64,000 nucleotides of DNA. Source: Enterococcus raffinosus. Its GTDB lineage: Bacteria > Bacillota > Bacilli > Lactobacillales > Enterococcaceae. A program made the position numbers and the translations under genes. Every line of letters begins with the position of its first letter. The first letter of the stretch is position 1. This document shows positions 17,229 to 27,100 of the stretch, piece by piece. The stretch covers positions 300,670 through 364,669 of the forward strand of contig NZ_JAHLOS010000001.1 in the NCBI RefSeq assembly GCF_018917525.1. Reading direction: 5' to 3'. A model generated the notes under the pieces. It saw only the letters and a program-made list of their open reading frames with translations. It did no database searches and was not told the origin of the DNA.

Positions 17229-18056
17229 ATGCTTAAAAAAATTGATCGGGGTGCGCTGTTTTTAGCGAAGCAGCAGGCACTATTTCGCTGTCCAAAGTGT
17301 CACCGAGAAATGAATCAAATAGAAAAAAGCTTAATCTGCTTAAACGGGCATCGCTTTGATTTAGCTAAAAAGGGTACGCTTTACTTTTTGGATCACCAAA
17401 TCAAAACGGAGTATGACAACGAGATGTTCGCGCCGCGAGGACGTATGATTCGATCAGGCATGTATCAACCTGTGATAGAGAAACTTGCACAGTTGATAAA
17501 CCCGGGGAATCTTCTGGATGTCGGCTGTGGTGAAGGAAGCTTTTTGCAAGAAATCAATCAAATAAAGGCTAATCCAGTAAATATTGGTTTTGATATTGCT
17601 AAGGAAGGAATTTATCTAGCAAGTAATCAACCACTCGATGCTTTTTGGTGTGTGGCTGATCTGACCAATTTGCCATTTGCAGATCACTCCTTTGATACGA
17701 TTTTGAATATTTTTTCTCCTTCACACTATAGTGAATTTAAGCGAGTGATGAAGTCAGATGGTTGTGTAATCAAAGTGATTCCTCAAGCTGGTTACCTAAA
17801 AGAACTTCGTGCAGTTTATCATCCGAATGGGGAAGAGTATTCCAATGAAGCGGTTATTCAGCGTTTCACAGAAGAACTTAAAATCGACCACCGTGAACGT
17901 GTGACTTATGAATTTGAAATACCGCAAGAAAACCGGCTAGATCTTCTGGAAATGTCACCACTGGAATGGCAGGTTTCACCTGAAATAAAAGCGCATTTGG
18001 CGGAAGATCCTTTGAAACGAATTACGATTGATATCGAAATATTAAAAGGATATTAG
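17229..18056 (+). CDS. rlmA: RlmA-type 23S rRNA guanine N1-methyltransferase
   Basis: SAM-dependent methyltransferase of the RlmA/TlrB family, which methylates a guanine in hairpin 35 of 23S rRNA. 275 residues. A zinc ribbon (CPKC at 21-24, with CLNGH at 37-41) precedes the Rossmann domain. Motif I is LLDVGCGEGSFL (near residue 97), and the late segment ILNIFSPSHYSEFKRVMKSDG matches the family. No terminator follows; the next 615 bp hold a candidate small RNA and palindromic repeats. Confidence 0.9.
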   Translation: MLKKIDRGALFLAKQQALFRCPKCHREMNQIEKSLICLNGHRFDLAKKGTLYFLDHQIKTEYDNEMFAPRGRMIRSGMYQPVIEKLAQLINPGNLLDVGCGEGSFLQEINQIKANPVNIGFDIAKEGIYLASNQPLDAFWCVADLTNLPFADHSFDTILNIFSPSHYSEFKRVMKSDGCVIKVIPQAGYLKELRAVYHPNGEEYSNEAVIQRFTEELKIDHRERVTYEFEIPQENRLDLLEMSPLEWQVSPEIKAHLAEDPLKRITIDIEILKGY

Positions 18057-18093
18057 AGAATACGCTTTCATTCAAATTCCTGAAAATAGAAGG

Positions 18094-18122
18094 TTGCATT
18101 TGTGACTTCGTGATGTTATAGT
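18094..18122 (+). promoter_or_regulatory. Promoter for candidate small RNA
   Basis: TTGCAT at 18094-18099, exactly 17 nt, TATAGT at 18117-18122. Initiation is expected near 18129. Confidence 0.6.
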
Positions 18123-18128
18123 ACTAAC

Positions 18129-18243
18129 AAGTTGTTTTTCATTGGTTTTTATCAGGTTCCTGTTCTGATAAAAGTTAGTGAAAAGTGCTTCACTAACGTA
18201 GCGACTCGCCGTGCTAGACACCGAGTTGGTACGTTTTTTTTTT
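18129..18243 (+). ncRNA. Candidate structured small RNA of about 115 nt
   Basis: It runs from a predicted start to a terminator and shows three successive hairpins: TTTTATCAG/CTGATAAAA (18147-18173, 9 bp), GTTAGTGAA/TTCACTAAC (18174-18197, 9 bp), and the terminator stem (18198-18233) followed by ten T. No open reading frame with a ribosome site lies inside. No known RNA family is recognised. It could also be a leader of trmL ended by attenuation, since trmL follows 430 bp downstream. Confidence 0.55.
18198..18243 (+). terminator. Intrinsic terminator of candidate small RNA
   Basis: GTA-CGACTCG pairs with CGAGTTG-TAC around an inner GTG/CAC with loop CTAGA; T10 follows at 18234-18243. Confidence 0.65.
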
Positions 18244-18244
18244 G

Positions 18245-18555
18245 CGAGTTCCACTTTACGTCTTTAGCGCGATTAGTGGAATCGTATGCGAAACGAAGAT
18301 GGAAATATTTTTCGGCTTTTTGAAAAATACACCATTACGAAATTGAGATAGCTGTCAGTTCTACTTTTTACAGTTTTGCTGAATTCGAGAAGGATACAAG
18401 GTGTGAATATCTTACCTTTTAACGAGCAGCTTAGCAGAATGATAGGCGTACGAAAATCGCTTCATTTTTCCGGTCTTTGGGAAAATGATTTCTTTGCTTG
18501 TGAGCTAGCTGCGAGTTCAACTTTTCACAGTTAGTCGAGACGTTTAGTTGAATCG
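18245..18555. repeat. Palindromic repeat array before trmL, same family as the mgtE leader
   Basis: Three paired elements: CGAgTTCCACT with AGTGGAATCG (18245-18284), TCAgTTCTACT with AGCAGAATGA (18355-18442, one mismatch) and CGAgTTCAACT with AGTTGAATCG (18512-18555). Between them are hairpins such as CATTTTTCC-ggtcttt-GGGAAAATG near 18453-18487. Every element keeps a single unpaired G between the two helix halves, as in the mgtE array. The paired bases differ from copy to copy but remain complementary. No gene is seen between 18057 and 18671. Confidence 0.75.
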
Positions 18556-18671
18556 TAACTTGAGAGTTAGTCGTAAGTACTGGAAGTTTAACCAAGATAA
18601 ATGCTTCAAATAGAATATATAGCGAAAATTCATACTTGAAATAAACTATTTATAAGATTGAGGGAACAAAC

Positions 18672-19178
18672 ATGACAAATCATATTGTATTATTTGAACC
18701 ACAGATTCCTGCAAACACAGGAAACATTGCACGAACATGCGCAGCAACGAATTCACCGCTGCATTTGATAGAACCACTAGGTTTTTCTACGGATGACAAA
18801 CATTTAAAACGAGCTGGTTTAGATTACTGGAATGACGTAAATATTACTTATCATAAGAGCTTATCAGCATTTCTAGAGTATCTTGAAGATCAACCGCTTC
18901 ATTTGATTACCAAATTTGCTAATGCGACTTATTCAGAAATTGATTACACTGATGACGCCGACCACTTTTTCATGTTTGGGAAGGAAACCACCGGATTACC
19001 AGAAGAATTTATGCGAGAAAACGAGGATAAATGTTTACGTATTCCAATGAATGATGAACATGTACGTTCTTTGAACCTTTCTAACACAGTTGCTTTAGTC
19101 GTCTATGAAGCGTTGCGTCAACAAAATTTTCCAAATTTGGAATTGACGCATCATTATGAAAACGATAAGTTAGACTAG
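18672..19178 (+). CDS. trmL: tRNA (cytidine(34)-2'-O)-methyltransferase TrmL
   Basis: SPOUT-class methyltransferase acting on the wobble base of tRNA-Leu. 168 residues. Motifs: [12 protein letters not shown] near residue 15, [20 protein letters not shown] (motif 2) and [20 protein letters not shown] (motif 3 of the knot). It starts an operon with the histidine phosphatase (28-bp gap) and recD2 (22-bp gap). Its leader has the repeat array described above. Confidence 0.95.
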   Translation: MTNHIVLFEPQIPANTGNIARTCAATNSPLHLIEPLGFSTDDKHLKRAGLDYWNDVNITYHKSLSAFLEYLEDQPLHLITKFANATYSEIDYTDDADHFFMFGKETTGLPEEFMRENEDKCLRIPMNDEHVRSLNLSNTVALVVYEALRQQNFPNLELTHHYENDKLD

Positions 19179-19205
19179 ATAATAAGGACTTGGAAAGGGA
19201 TTTTT

Positions 19206-19862
19206 ATGAAACTTTATTTTACTCGACACGGGAAAACTCGTTGGAATCAAGAAAAACGTTTTCAAGGAATGATGGGCGATTCGCCGTTGTTACCAGAAAG
19301 TTTGGAAGCGATCAAAGCGTTAGGCAAAGAATTAAGGGATATACCGTTTGAAAAAATTTATACAAGTACATTGAAACGGGCTTATCTGACTGCTGAGGGA
19401 ATTAACAAGCAATTGGCACAGCCAACTGAAATCGTTCGTTCTGAAGATTTACGTGAGCTGGGTTTAGGCAGCTTGGAAGGTCAATTAATTCCTGTTATTG
19501 AAGAACGCTATCCTAAAGATATGGTAAATTTACGTCATCATTTGGAGCTTTACGATCCAACTCCTTTTGATGGAGAGAAAATTGAAGATATGTTGAAACG
19601 CATCAATGATTTAGTGGAAAAAGCAGTTGCTGAAGCCCAAGAAGGTCCATTGCTTTTTGTCGGTCACGGGGCCGCATTAACCGCAGCAATCCAAGCGCTA
19701 ACAGGAAAACCAATGAGTGAACTACGAGAGATGGGTGGCTTATTTAACAACAGCCTGACGATTTTAGAAGCGGAAAATGCTAAACCGCCTTATCAAATGA
19801 TCCAATGGAATGATGTTAGTTTTTTAGAAGGTACAGGCTCGAAACCAGATTCGTTGCTATAG
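19206..19862 (+). CDS. Histidine phosphatase family protein (phosphoglycerate mutase-like)
   Basis: Phosphatase of the GpmB/CobC type, 218 residues. Catalytic RHGKTRWN at residues 7-14 gives the phospho-histidine; the second His is in FVGHGAALTA, and Glu is in LRELGLGSLEGQ. Substrate unknown; family members act on phosphosugars, phosphoserine or others. Ribosome site AAGGGA lies upstream of ATG 19206. It lies in the trmL-recD2 operon. Confidence 0.88.
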   Translation: MKLYFTRHGKTRWNQEKRFQGMMGDSPLLPESLEAIKALGKELRDIPFEKIYTSTLKRAYLTAEGINKQLAQPTEIVRSEDLRELGLGSLEGQLIPVIEERYPKDMVNLRHHLELYDPTPFDGEKIEDMLKRINDLVEKAVAEAQEGPLLFVGHGAALTAAIQALTGKPMSELREMGGLFNNSLTILEAENAKPPYQMIQWNDVSFLEGTGSKPDSLL

Positions 19863-19883
19863 AAGGTAGAAAGGAGGCGCAAA

Positions 19884-22286
19884 ATGTCGGAAGAACAGCT
19901 CTATATTGTAGGAACATTAAAGGCGATCTTTTTTCAAAATCCTAGTAATTTTTATAAGGTTCTATTGATTAAAGTGAGTGAGACCAACAGTGATTATCTT
20001 GAACAGGAAATTGTTGTTACAGGAAGTTTTGGCGATATGCAGGAAGATGAAGACTATCGCTTTTTCGGACATTTTGTTGATCATCCTCGATACGGGAAGC
20101 AATTTCTAGTTGAAAGCTACGAGCAGGCCCATCCAACTTCTGCTAATGGACTAATTAATTATCTCTCTAGTGAGAAATTTCCAGGGATCGGTAAGAAGAC
20201 CGCGGAGAAAATCATCGAAGTTTTAGGTGAAGAAGCCATTGATCAAATTATGGAAAATCCTGCTGTTTTGGCAAAAGTTCCGAATTTGAACGTGAAGAAA
20301 CAAAAAGTCATCGTGGAGACAATTCGGCAGAATCACGGCATGGAGCAGATAATTGTTGGGTTAAGTCGTTATGGTTTCGGCAGCCAGCTTTCGTTTGCGA
20401 TTTTCCAAACCTACCGAAATGAGGCTTTAGAAATCATTGCTGAAAATCCCTATCAATTGGTAGAGGATATTGAGGGGATCGGTTTTAAAAAAGCGGATAG
20501 TTTAGCTGAGCAATTGGGCATCGCGGCGGATAGTCCACAACGAATCCGTGCAGCGATTTTTCATCAAGTCAATGAGGATGCGAATCAAAGCGGTGATACA
20601 TATGTTGAAGCTCAGCAACTATTGACGGAGGTTTTGCAACTATTAGAGACCACGCGCCCAGTAGAAATCGCTCCGGATCAAATTGCCAATATGATCATTC
20701 AGCTAGTCGAAGAGGAAAAAATTCAACAAGAAGCGACAAAGATCTATGAGAATACGTTGTTTTATAGCGAGTGGGGAATAGCCTCATCGATTGAACGTTT
20801 ATTGGCACGAAAAAAGGAAATCAATTATTCGCAAAAAGCAATCGACAAGAATTTAAGAATCATTGAAAAGCAGTTGAAAATCACGTATGGCGATTCACAG
20901 GATCAAGCGATTAAAGAGGCGATTCGCTCGCCATTATTCATTCTGACAGGTGGTCCCGGAACAGGGAAAACGACAGTGATTAATGGCATTGTCAAATTGT
21001 TCGCGGAATTGAATGATCTGTCTTTAGATCCGAAAGATTACACACAAGCGGTTTTTCCGATTCTATTGGCGGCACCGACAGGACGTGCTGCAAAACGGAT
21101 GAATGAGACGACCGGATTACCAGCAAGTACGATCCATCGCTTGTTAGGATTGAACGCCAATGATGAAACACCGGATATTGATGCGAAAGAACTAGATGGC
21201 GGCTTGTTGATTGTCGATGAGATGTCGATGGTGGACACTTGGTTGGCGAATACCCTGTTAAAGGCAATTCCTAATAATATGCAGGTGATTTTTGTAGGAG
21301 ATAAGGATCAGTTGCCATCCGTAGGTCCCGGTCAGGTTTTTCATGATTTGCTACAGATTGAAGACATTCCAAAGATGGAATTAACGGATATTTATCGGCA
21401 AGGCGATGGTTCATCGATCATTCCGTTAGCACATGAGATCAAAGATGGAAAATTGCCGCAAGACTTTCGGAAAAATCAACAGGATCGTTCATTTATTGCT
21501 TGTCATGCCTTTCAGATGGAGGAAGTTATCAAGCAGGTGGTAGAACGGGCGAAGAAAAAGGGCTTCACTGCACAAGATGTGCAGGTTTTAGCTCCGATGT
21601 ATCGCGGACCTGCTGGAATCGATGCGATCAATAAGATGATGCAGGAAATTTTTAATCCAAATGATGGCCGAAAAAAAGAAGTACAATGGAATGATGTCGT
21701 TTATCGGATTGGTGATAAAGTTTTGCAGCTGGTCAATAATCCAGAATTGAATGTGTTTAACGGTGATATGGGGATTATAGTGGGGATCATTCCGGCGAAA
21801 GAATCGGAAGATAAAGTGGATGAACTAGTAATCCAGTTTGATAGTAACGAGGTCAGCTATAAACGTTCTGAATGGAATAAGATCAAACTTTCATATTGTT
21901 GTTCGATTCACAAATCACAGGGGAGCGAATTCAAAATGGTACTCTTGCCGATGGTGAAGCAATATTCACGAATGTTGCAGAGGAATCTTTTATATACCGC
22001 AGTTACCAGAAGTAAGGATTTATTGATCCTGTTAGGAGAGGAAGAAGCTTTCCAAGCCTGTGTTGTAAGAGAATCAGCGGTACGAAAAACTACCTTGATT
22101 GAACGAATCTTAAAGGGAACCGAAATTGCACCGTCAAAACCAAAAGCTGAGCCGTTTAAAGCAGTAGAAGAAAAGCAAAAGTTAGCAGCAGACGAGCCGA
22201 CAATTTTGACACCAAAATTGATTGCCGCTCAAACGATTGATCCGATGATCGGAATGGCAGATGTTACGCCTGCGATGTTTATGTAA
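19884..22286 (+). CDS. recD2: RecD2 ATP-dependent DNA helicase
   Basis: RecD-like 5'-3' helicase not tied to RecBC, linked to DNA repair and replication restart. 800 residues. An N-terminal OB-like domain and helix-hairpin-helix region (FPGIGKKTAEKIIEVLG, IEGIGFKKADSLAEQLG) precede the helicase core with Walker A GGPGTGKTT near residue 357, LIVDEMSMVD (Walker B), GDKDQLPSVGPG, and SIHKSQGSEF (motif V). The C-terminus adds a low-complexity KPKAEPFKAVEEKQK tail. AAAGGAGG ribosome site. It ends inside a 46-bp perfect palindrome. Confidence 0.94.
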   Translation: MSEEQLYIVGTLKAIFFQNPSNFYKVLLIKVSETNSDYLEQEIVVTGSFGDMQEDEDYRFFGHFVDHPRYGKQFLVESYEQAHPTSANGLINYLSSEKFPGIGKKTAEKIIEVLGEEAIDQIMENPAVLAKVPNLNVKKQKVIVETIRQNHGMEQIIVGLSRYGFGSQLSFAIFQTYRNEALEIIAENPYQLVEDIEGIGFKKADSLAEQLGIAADSPQRIRAAIFHQVNEDANQSGDTYVEAQQLLTEVLQLLETTRPVEIAPDQIANMIIQLVEEEKIQQEATKIYENTLFYSEWGIASSIERLLARKKEINYSQKAIDKNLRIIEKQLKITYGDSQDQAIKEAIRSPLFILTGGPGTGKTTVINGIVKLFAELNDLSLDPKDYTQAVFPILLAAPTGRAAKRMNETTGLPASTIHRLLGLNANDETPDIDAKELDGGLLIVDEMSMVDTWLANTLLKAIPNNMQVIFVGDKDQLPSVGPGQVFHDLLQIEDIPKMELTDIYRQGDGSSIIPLAHEIKDGKLPQDFRKNQQDRSFIACHAFQMEEVIKQVVERAKKKGFTAQDVQVLAPMYRGPAGIDAINKMMQEIFNPNDGRKKEVQWNDVVYRIGDKVLQLVNNPELNVFNGDMGIIVGIIPAKESEDKVDELVIQFDSNEVSYKRSEWNKIKLSYCCSIHKSQGSEFKMVLLPMVKQYSRMLQRNLLYTAVTRSKDLLILLGEEEAFQACVVRESAVRKTTLIERILKGTEIAPSKPKAEPFKAVEEKQKLAADEPTILTPKLIAAQTIDPMIGMADVTPAMFM

Positions 22287-22331
22287 AAAGGACTGAAAAA
22301 TAAAGCCGCGGCTTTATTTTTCAGTCCTTTT
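22286..22331. terminator. Bidirectional terminator, perfect 46-bp palindrome
   Basis: Two 23-bp arms (22286-22308, 22309-22331) are exact reverse complements with no spacer. It terminates recD2 and the convergent lipid kinase, whose stop codon is inside it. Confidence 0.9.
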
Positions 22332-23303
22332 GTCTGCGTACCAAATATATTGTGTGGCGGTCGAGAAGTTCATGTCAAAGGAGCGTTCTCCCATATCTTC
22401 GCCATCAGCTTGACCGTGCTGCGGTACGACCGAAACAATTCGGATTTTACTACTAGTAAAATGCTTGTAGTGTTTGTTTTCTGTATGTTTTTTCCGTACT
22501 AGCTGAATTAAGAAACGCAGAATAGCTGGGAGATTCGGTTTTTCTACGACGACTAAATCAATCGTCTCTTTTTTTGGATCGGCCATTGGCGCGATTGCTA
22601 TTCCACCACCAAAATAGGGGATGTTCGTGGTCGTACATAAAAAAGTACGTTCAAAGCTCAATGTTTGGCCATTCAACTCAACGAGAATTGGAAACGTCTT
22701 TTGAGTGAAAATCGCTTTTACTAGATACAAGGCATAAGAGGCTGAGCCCAAATGATACTTGTTCAATACTTTTTTTGACGTAGAGGCATTCGTTGTCGCA
22801 ACGATTAATGCATCTAGACCGATCCCGACATTGTTTAAAATGACTCCTTGCTCTTCGCGAATTTTTTCTTCGTAATGGAAAACATTAATCGGTTGTGGCT
22901 TTAGTGCGGAGGTAATCTGTTCAAAGGCTTTTTCTGGCTCACGTGATAAGCCAATTCCTCGAGCAAAATCATTTCCTGAACCAGCAGGAATATAGCTGAC
23001 AGGAAGTTGCAGACCTAACGCAAAGAATTCATTGACCACTTGATGGAGCGTGCCGTCACCGCCAATCACCACTAACAGGTGAAACGAATTGTCGATGTGA
23101 TCCTTCTCGCAAGTCTCTGACCAAGGGCTTAGCAAATCCGCTAGCCGGTCAACAATCTCTTTTTCATCGCCAGGCTCTTCCGTATAATAAGGTGTGTATG
23201 TATAGTCTCCATCATCGAGTAATTGGATGATTTTTTCTGCTGTTTTTTCCGCATTGCCACTCCCGGCTGCGGGATTGATTAAAATATGATAATGAAAATT
23301 CAT
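22314..23303 (-). CDS. Diacylglycerol kinase-like lipid kinase (DagK/YegS family)
   Basis: Lipid kinase of the DAGK catalytic superfamily, 329 residues. Motifs: NPAAGSGN near residue 11 and VVIGGDGTLHQVVNEF near 78, plus YIPAGSGNDFARGIG (substrate-binding), and the metal-site region PQHGQADGEDM near the C-terminus. In Gram-positives this group includes DgkB, which recycles diacylglycerol from lipoteichoic acid synthesis, but YegS-type substrates are possible. It is transcribed alone and converges on recD2. Confidence 0.88.
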   Translation of the reverse strand: MNFHYHILINPAAGSGNAEKTAEKIIQLLDDGDYTYTPYYTEEPGDEKEIVDRLADLLSPWSETCEKDHIDNSFHLLVVIGGDGTLHQVVNEFFALGLQLPVSYIPAGSGNDFARGIGLSREPEKAFEQITSALKPQPINVFHYEEKIREEQGVILNNVGIGLDALIVATTNASTSKKVLNKYHLGSASYALYLVKAIFTQKTFPILVELNGQTLSFERTFLCTTTNIPYFGGGIAIAPMADPKKETIDLVVVEKPNLPAILRFLIQLVRKKHTENKHYKHFTSSKIRIVSVVPQHGQADGEDMGERSFDMNFSTATQYIWYADKRTEK

Positions 23304-23553
23304 GTCCTCGATCCTTTCAAAGACTGATTATAACAGAGTAACGAAAGGAACTGTAGAAAATTGAATTTTTTTCTCAGGAAAATTGAGTATTAATATTCTT
23401 GTATAGACAGACTATTGTTAAAGTATTGGTAACGGATGTTTTTTCATAATATGAGCCATCTTATAGACCGTTTGTCAAAATTGAAGTTTAAAGGTTGTAG
23501 ATGATATTATTATTATACTGTGAAAGCATTCTTATTGAGAAAAGAGGACTAGC

Positions 23554-23853
23554 ATGCTAGGGATTGACAATGAATTAGAGCAGTTGTATAAAAAGGCACA
23601 GCAAAATGGCAAAGCTGTTATCAAAGATCGTTGGACTTCTGGAAACTACGGGTGTTGTAGTACTCGTGCGCCATTAATAGAAAAATACAGGATAGAAAAT
23701 ACTGAAACTAAAATTTCACTTTATCTTTGGGGCACGCAGGTGGTAGAAGTAACTACTGAAAACCATAAAACGATAGTAAACGCTGATTATAAAGCCACTA
23801 ATTACGATAAAAAGATTATTGACTGGTTTGTTCAAAAAGTTCAAAAAGCATAA
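23554..23853 (+). CDS. Hypothetical protein
   Basis: 99 residues, start ATG 23554 with AGAGGA upstream. Contains NYGCCSTRAPLIEKYRIENTE, with a Cys-Cys pair, and a C-terminal helix-like DKKIIDWFVQKVQKA. No signal peptide or membrane helix. No family is recognised. It is a single gene with its own terminator, located before the large ChW surface protein. Function unknown. Confidence 0.6.
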   Translation: MLGIDNELEQLYKKAQQNGKAVIKDRWTSGNYGCCSTRAPLIEKYRIENTETKISLYLWGTQVVEVTTENHKTIVNADYKATNYDKKIIDWFVQKVQKA

Positions 23854-23863
23854 GTATTCTCCG

Positions 23864-23890
23864 TACTCTGCTATTTAAGCAGAGTTTTTC
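23864..23890 (+). terminator. Intrinsic terminator after hypothetical gene
   Basis: ACTCTGC-tatttaa-GCAGAGT followed by five T. Confidence 0.8.
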
Positions 23891-24180
23891 CACTAGTTTA
23901 TTAATTACTCAGTGATGTTTTAAAGGAGTATTAAGTAGATTAAAAAAACAATAACACTTATCTACTGTTCAAAGATTGAAAATATTCATAAATTGTGAAA
24001 AAAGTAATTAATTTGCGCGAGAAATAAAAACGATAAATGTTATGTAAACGATTTTTTAAATTTGCTTAAGAAAATTTTTGATGATATCATTTTACTAAAT
24101 AGCAATTTATGTTTTTGTATTATGATTTGAAGACTAAGCACGGATAGGTTATAAATGAAAAATATGTGGGGTGAATTAGT
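23891..24180. other. AT-rich intergenic region
   Basis: About 290 bp between the small gene's terminator and the ChW protein start. I see no gene, hairpin or clear promoter; GTGGGGTG near 24168 is the ribosome site of the next gene. Confidence 0.5.
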
Positions 24181-27100
24181 ATGAAAAAAAGACGATCTTT
24201 AATAGTAATTTTAGTTATTTGTTTAGCGCTGTCGCAGTTCTTAGGAACGGTTGTTTATGCAGTAACGGAAAACGGTTTAAAAACATTATCAGAGAATAAT
24301 AATTCATTAGAATCAACAGCTTCTTCGATGGATAGCTACTTACAAACAGTTCCCGAGAACTCCCGTACAACAGAAGAATCGCAGTCCTCAGATTCCTCAA
24401 ACGATTTATCAGAAGATAGAGAACAGCCGAAAGATCAGTTGGTCAATGGAAAATTTGGTAGCAGTCCTTGGTATATTACGAATGATTTTACTTTAGTTAT
24501 TCAGGCTGGAAAATTTGCTGACACGGAAGGGGAATCTCCTTGGATACTAAATAAAGATAAAATTCAGAAAATTCAGATTGAAGGAGAAGTAATTTTAGGA
24601 AATGAGTCAAGTCATTTATTTCAGGACTTAACAGAACTGGTTGAAGTCGATTCAATCGAAAATTTGAAAGTCACAAAACCTACAAAAATGAATCATTTTT
24701 TTGAAGACTGTAAGTCTCTAAAAAAAGTAGATTTTTCAAAATGGGATACAAAAAATGTAATTGAAAATGATGGCTTTTTAAATAATTGTGTAGAGCTAGA
24801 AGTAATCGCTTTAGGTGTTAACTCGATATTTCAAGCTTATGAAGAAGATACGCTACAAATACCAGATCAACCTTCATATATTTGGCGGGCCCAGCATCAG
24901 GAGAAAACGTTTAATAGTATTCCTGAGTTGTTAAATAAAAATGAAAGGAATGCTGATGTCTATTTCAGAGAACCTGCTCCACAACAGTCTGAAATCTCTA
25001 TAAAATATTTAGATGAGAACGACAAAGAAATCCATGAGGCAAAAAAAATATCTGGTGTAATTGGAACAAATTACGATATTGGAAACGATGACTATCAATT
25101 AAAAATTGATGGCTATTTATTGGATGAAACTCGGTTGCCAGAAACAAGAGGAACATACCGAGAGACAGATCAAACTATTATTTTTTATTATAAAAAACTC
25201 GCTTCTCATGCTAAAAGAGCCATTGAGACGCCGAACGTACTTTACAGATCATATGTTCAATCCTCAGGTTGGCAGAGTTTTGTAAAAAATGGAGAAGTAT
25301 CAGGAGCCATTGACCAAAAGAACAGTTTAGAAGCAGTTGAAATTAAACTAGAAGACATCGATGAAAACAGTGAAATTGAATATCGAACAGCTACGAAAGA
25401 ATCAGGTTGGGAAAAACAGTTCGTAACTGGCGAAAATATTTCTGGAACACCAAAAAGTGGAAAAAAGATCGAGGCAATTCAGATTCGACTTAAGGGAGAA
25501 ATTACTGATACTTATGATGTGTACTATCGAGCAACTTCCGAAACTCTCGGAAAATTAGGTTGGGCAAAAAATGGAGAGAGTGCAGGAACGGAAAGTTTAG
25601 ACTATGGACTAGAAGCAATCGAAATCAAATTAGTCGAAAAAGACAGTGATGAGCTAAAAAGTAGCCCTAAAGCCTTTGTTAGATTACCGTCAGTTTCGTA
25701 TCGTTCACATGTGGAATCAATCGGTTGGCAAAGTTATGTAAAGGATGGACAACAATCAGGAACCAGTGGTCAAAAGAAAAGATTAGAGGCTGTTCAGGTT
25801 CGGATAGAGAATACCAGTTTAGATGGAGGTATCCAGTATCGAACGCATATTCAAGATATTGGTTGGGAGTCAGCATTCAGATCTAATGATGCAGTATCTG
25901 GGACAAGTGGTAAGGCTAAAAGGCTCGAAGCAATTCAAATAAAGCTCACTGGAGATATCGCAAAATATTTCGATGTTTATTATCGAGTACATGCTCAAGG
26001 ATTTGGTTGGCTTGATTGGGCAAAAAATGGGGAGAGTGCTGGGACAGAAGGACTGGCTTATCGTTTAGAGTCGTTACAAATCAGACTGATAAAAAAAGGT
26101 TCGAATGAGCTTGTCAGTAGTCCTAAAGCTTTTGTAAAACGGCCAATATTATCATATCGCTCTCACGTAGAATCAATCGGCTGGCAAAATTATGTTAAAG
26201 ATGGGCAGAAGACAGGAACTAATGGACAAAAGAAACGGTTAGAAGCAATTCAAGTACGTATTGAAAATAGCGGTTTGGCTGGTAGTGTTCAATATCGAAC
26301 GCATATTCAAGGTATCGGTTGGGAGACTTCCTATAAATCCAATAATGGGATTTCTGGAACAACAGGTAAGAAAAAAAGATTAGAAGCGATTCAAATAAAA
26401 CTTACAGGAGATATCGCAAAATATTTCGATATTTATTATCGTGCTCACACACAGTCACTTGGTTGGTTAAGTTGGGCGAAGAATGGTGAGAGCGCAGGAA
26501 CAGAAGGCATGGCTTGTAGAATGGAAGCCTTAGAAATCAGATTAGTACCAAAAGGGTCTAATCAATTAACGAGTAACCCTAAAGCTTTTGTCCGAGCACC
26601 GACCGTTTCATATCGCACACACGTACAAGGAATCGGTTGGCAGAATTATGTAAAAAACGGTCAAACATCAGGTACTAGCGGTCAAAAGAGAAGGGTAGAG
26701 GCCCTCCAAATTAGAACTGAAAATAGTACTTTAACCGGTGGTATTCAATATCGGACTCATATTCAAAATATTGGTTGGGAATCTTCTTCAAAATATAATA
26801 ATGCTGTGTCTGGGACAACAGGCCAGGCCAAACGACTTGAAGCGATTCAAATACAGCTTAATGGCGAAGTTGCCAAGTATTTTGATGTCTATTATCGAGT
26901 ACATGCTCAAAATTTTGGTTGGCTTGGTTGGGCGAAAAATGGTATGAATGCAGGGACGGAGGCTTATGCTTATCGTTTAGAAGCGATTCAGATCAAACTA
27001 GTGCCTAAATGGGGCACCCCACCGTCACCAACCTCAAATACGTACAAGAAAAAGCCATCAAAGCCTACTCTTTCAAGTTTTCTTGGAACGACAAAAAGTA

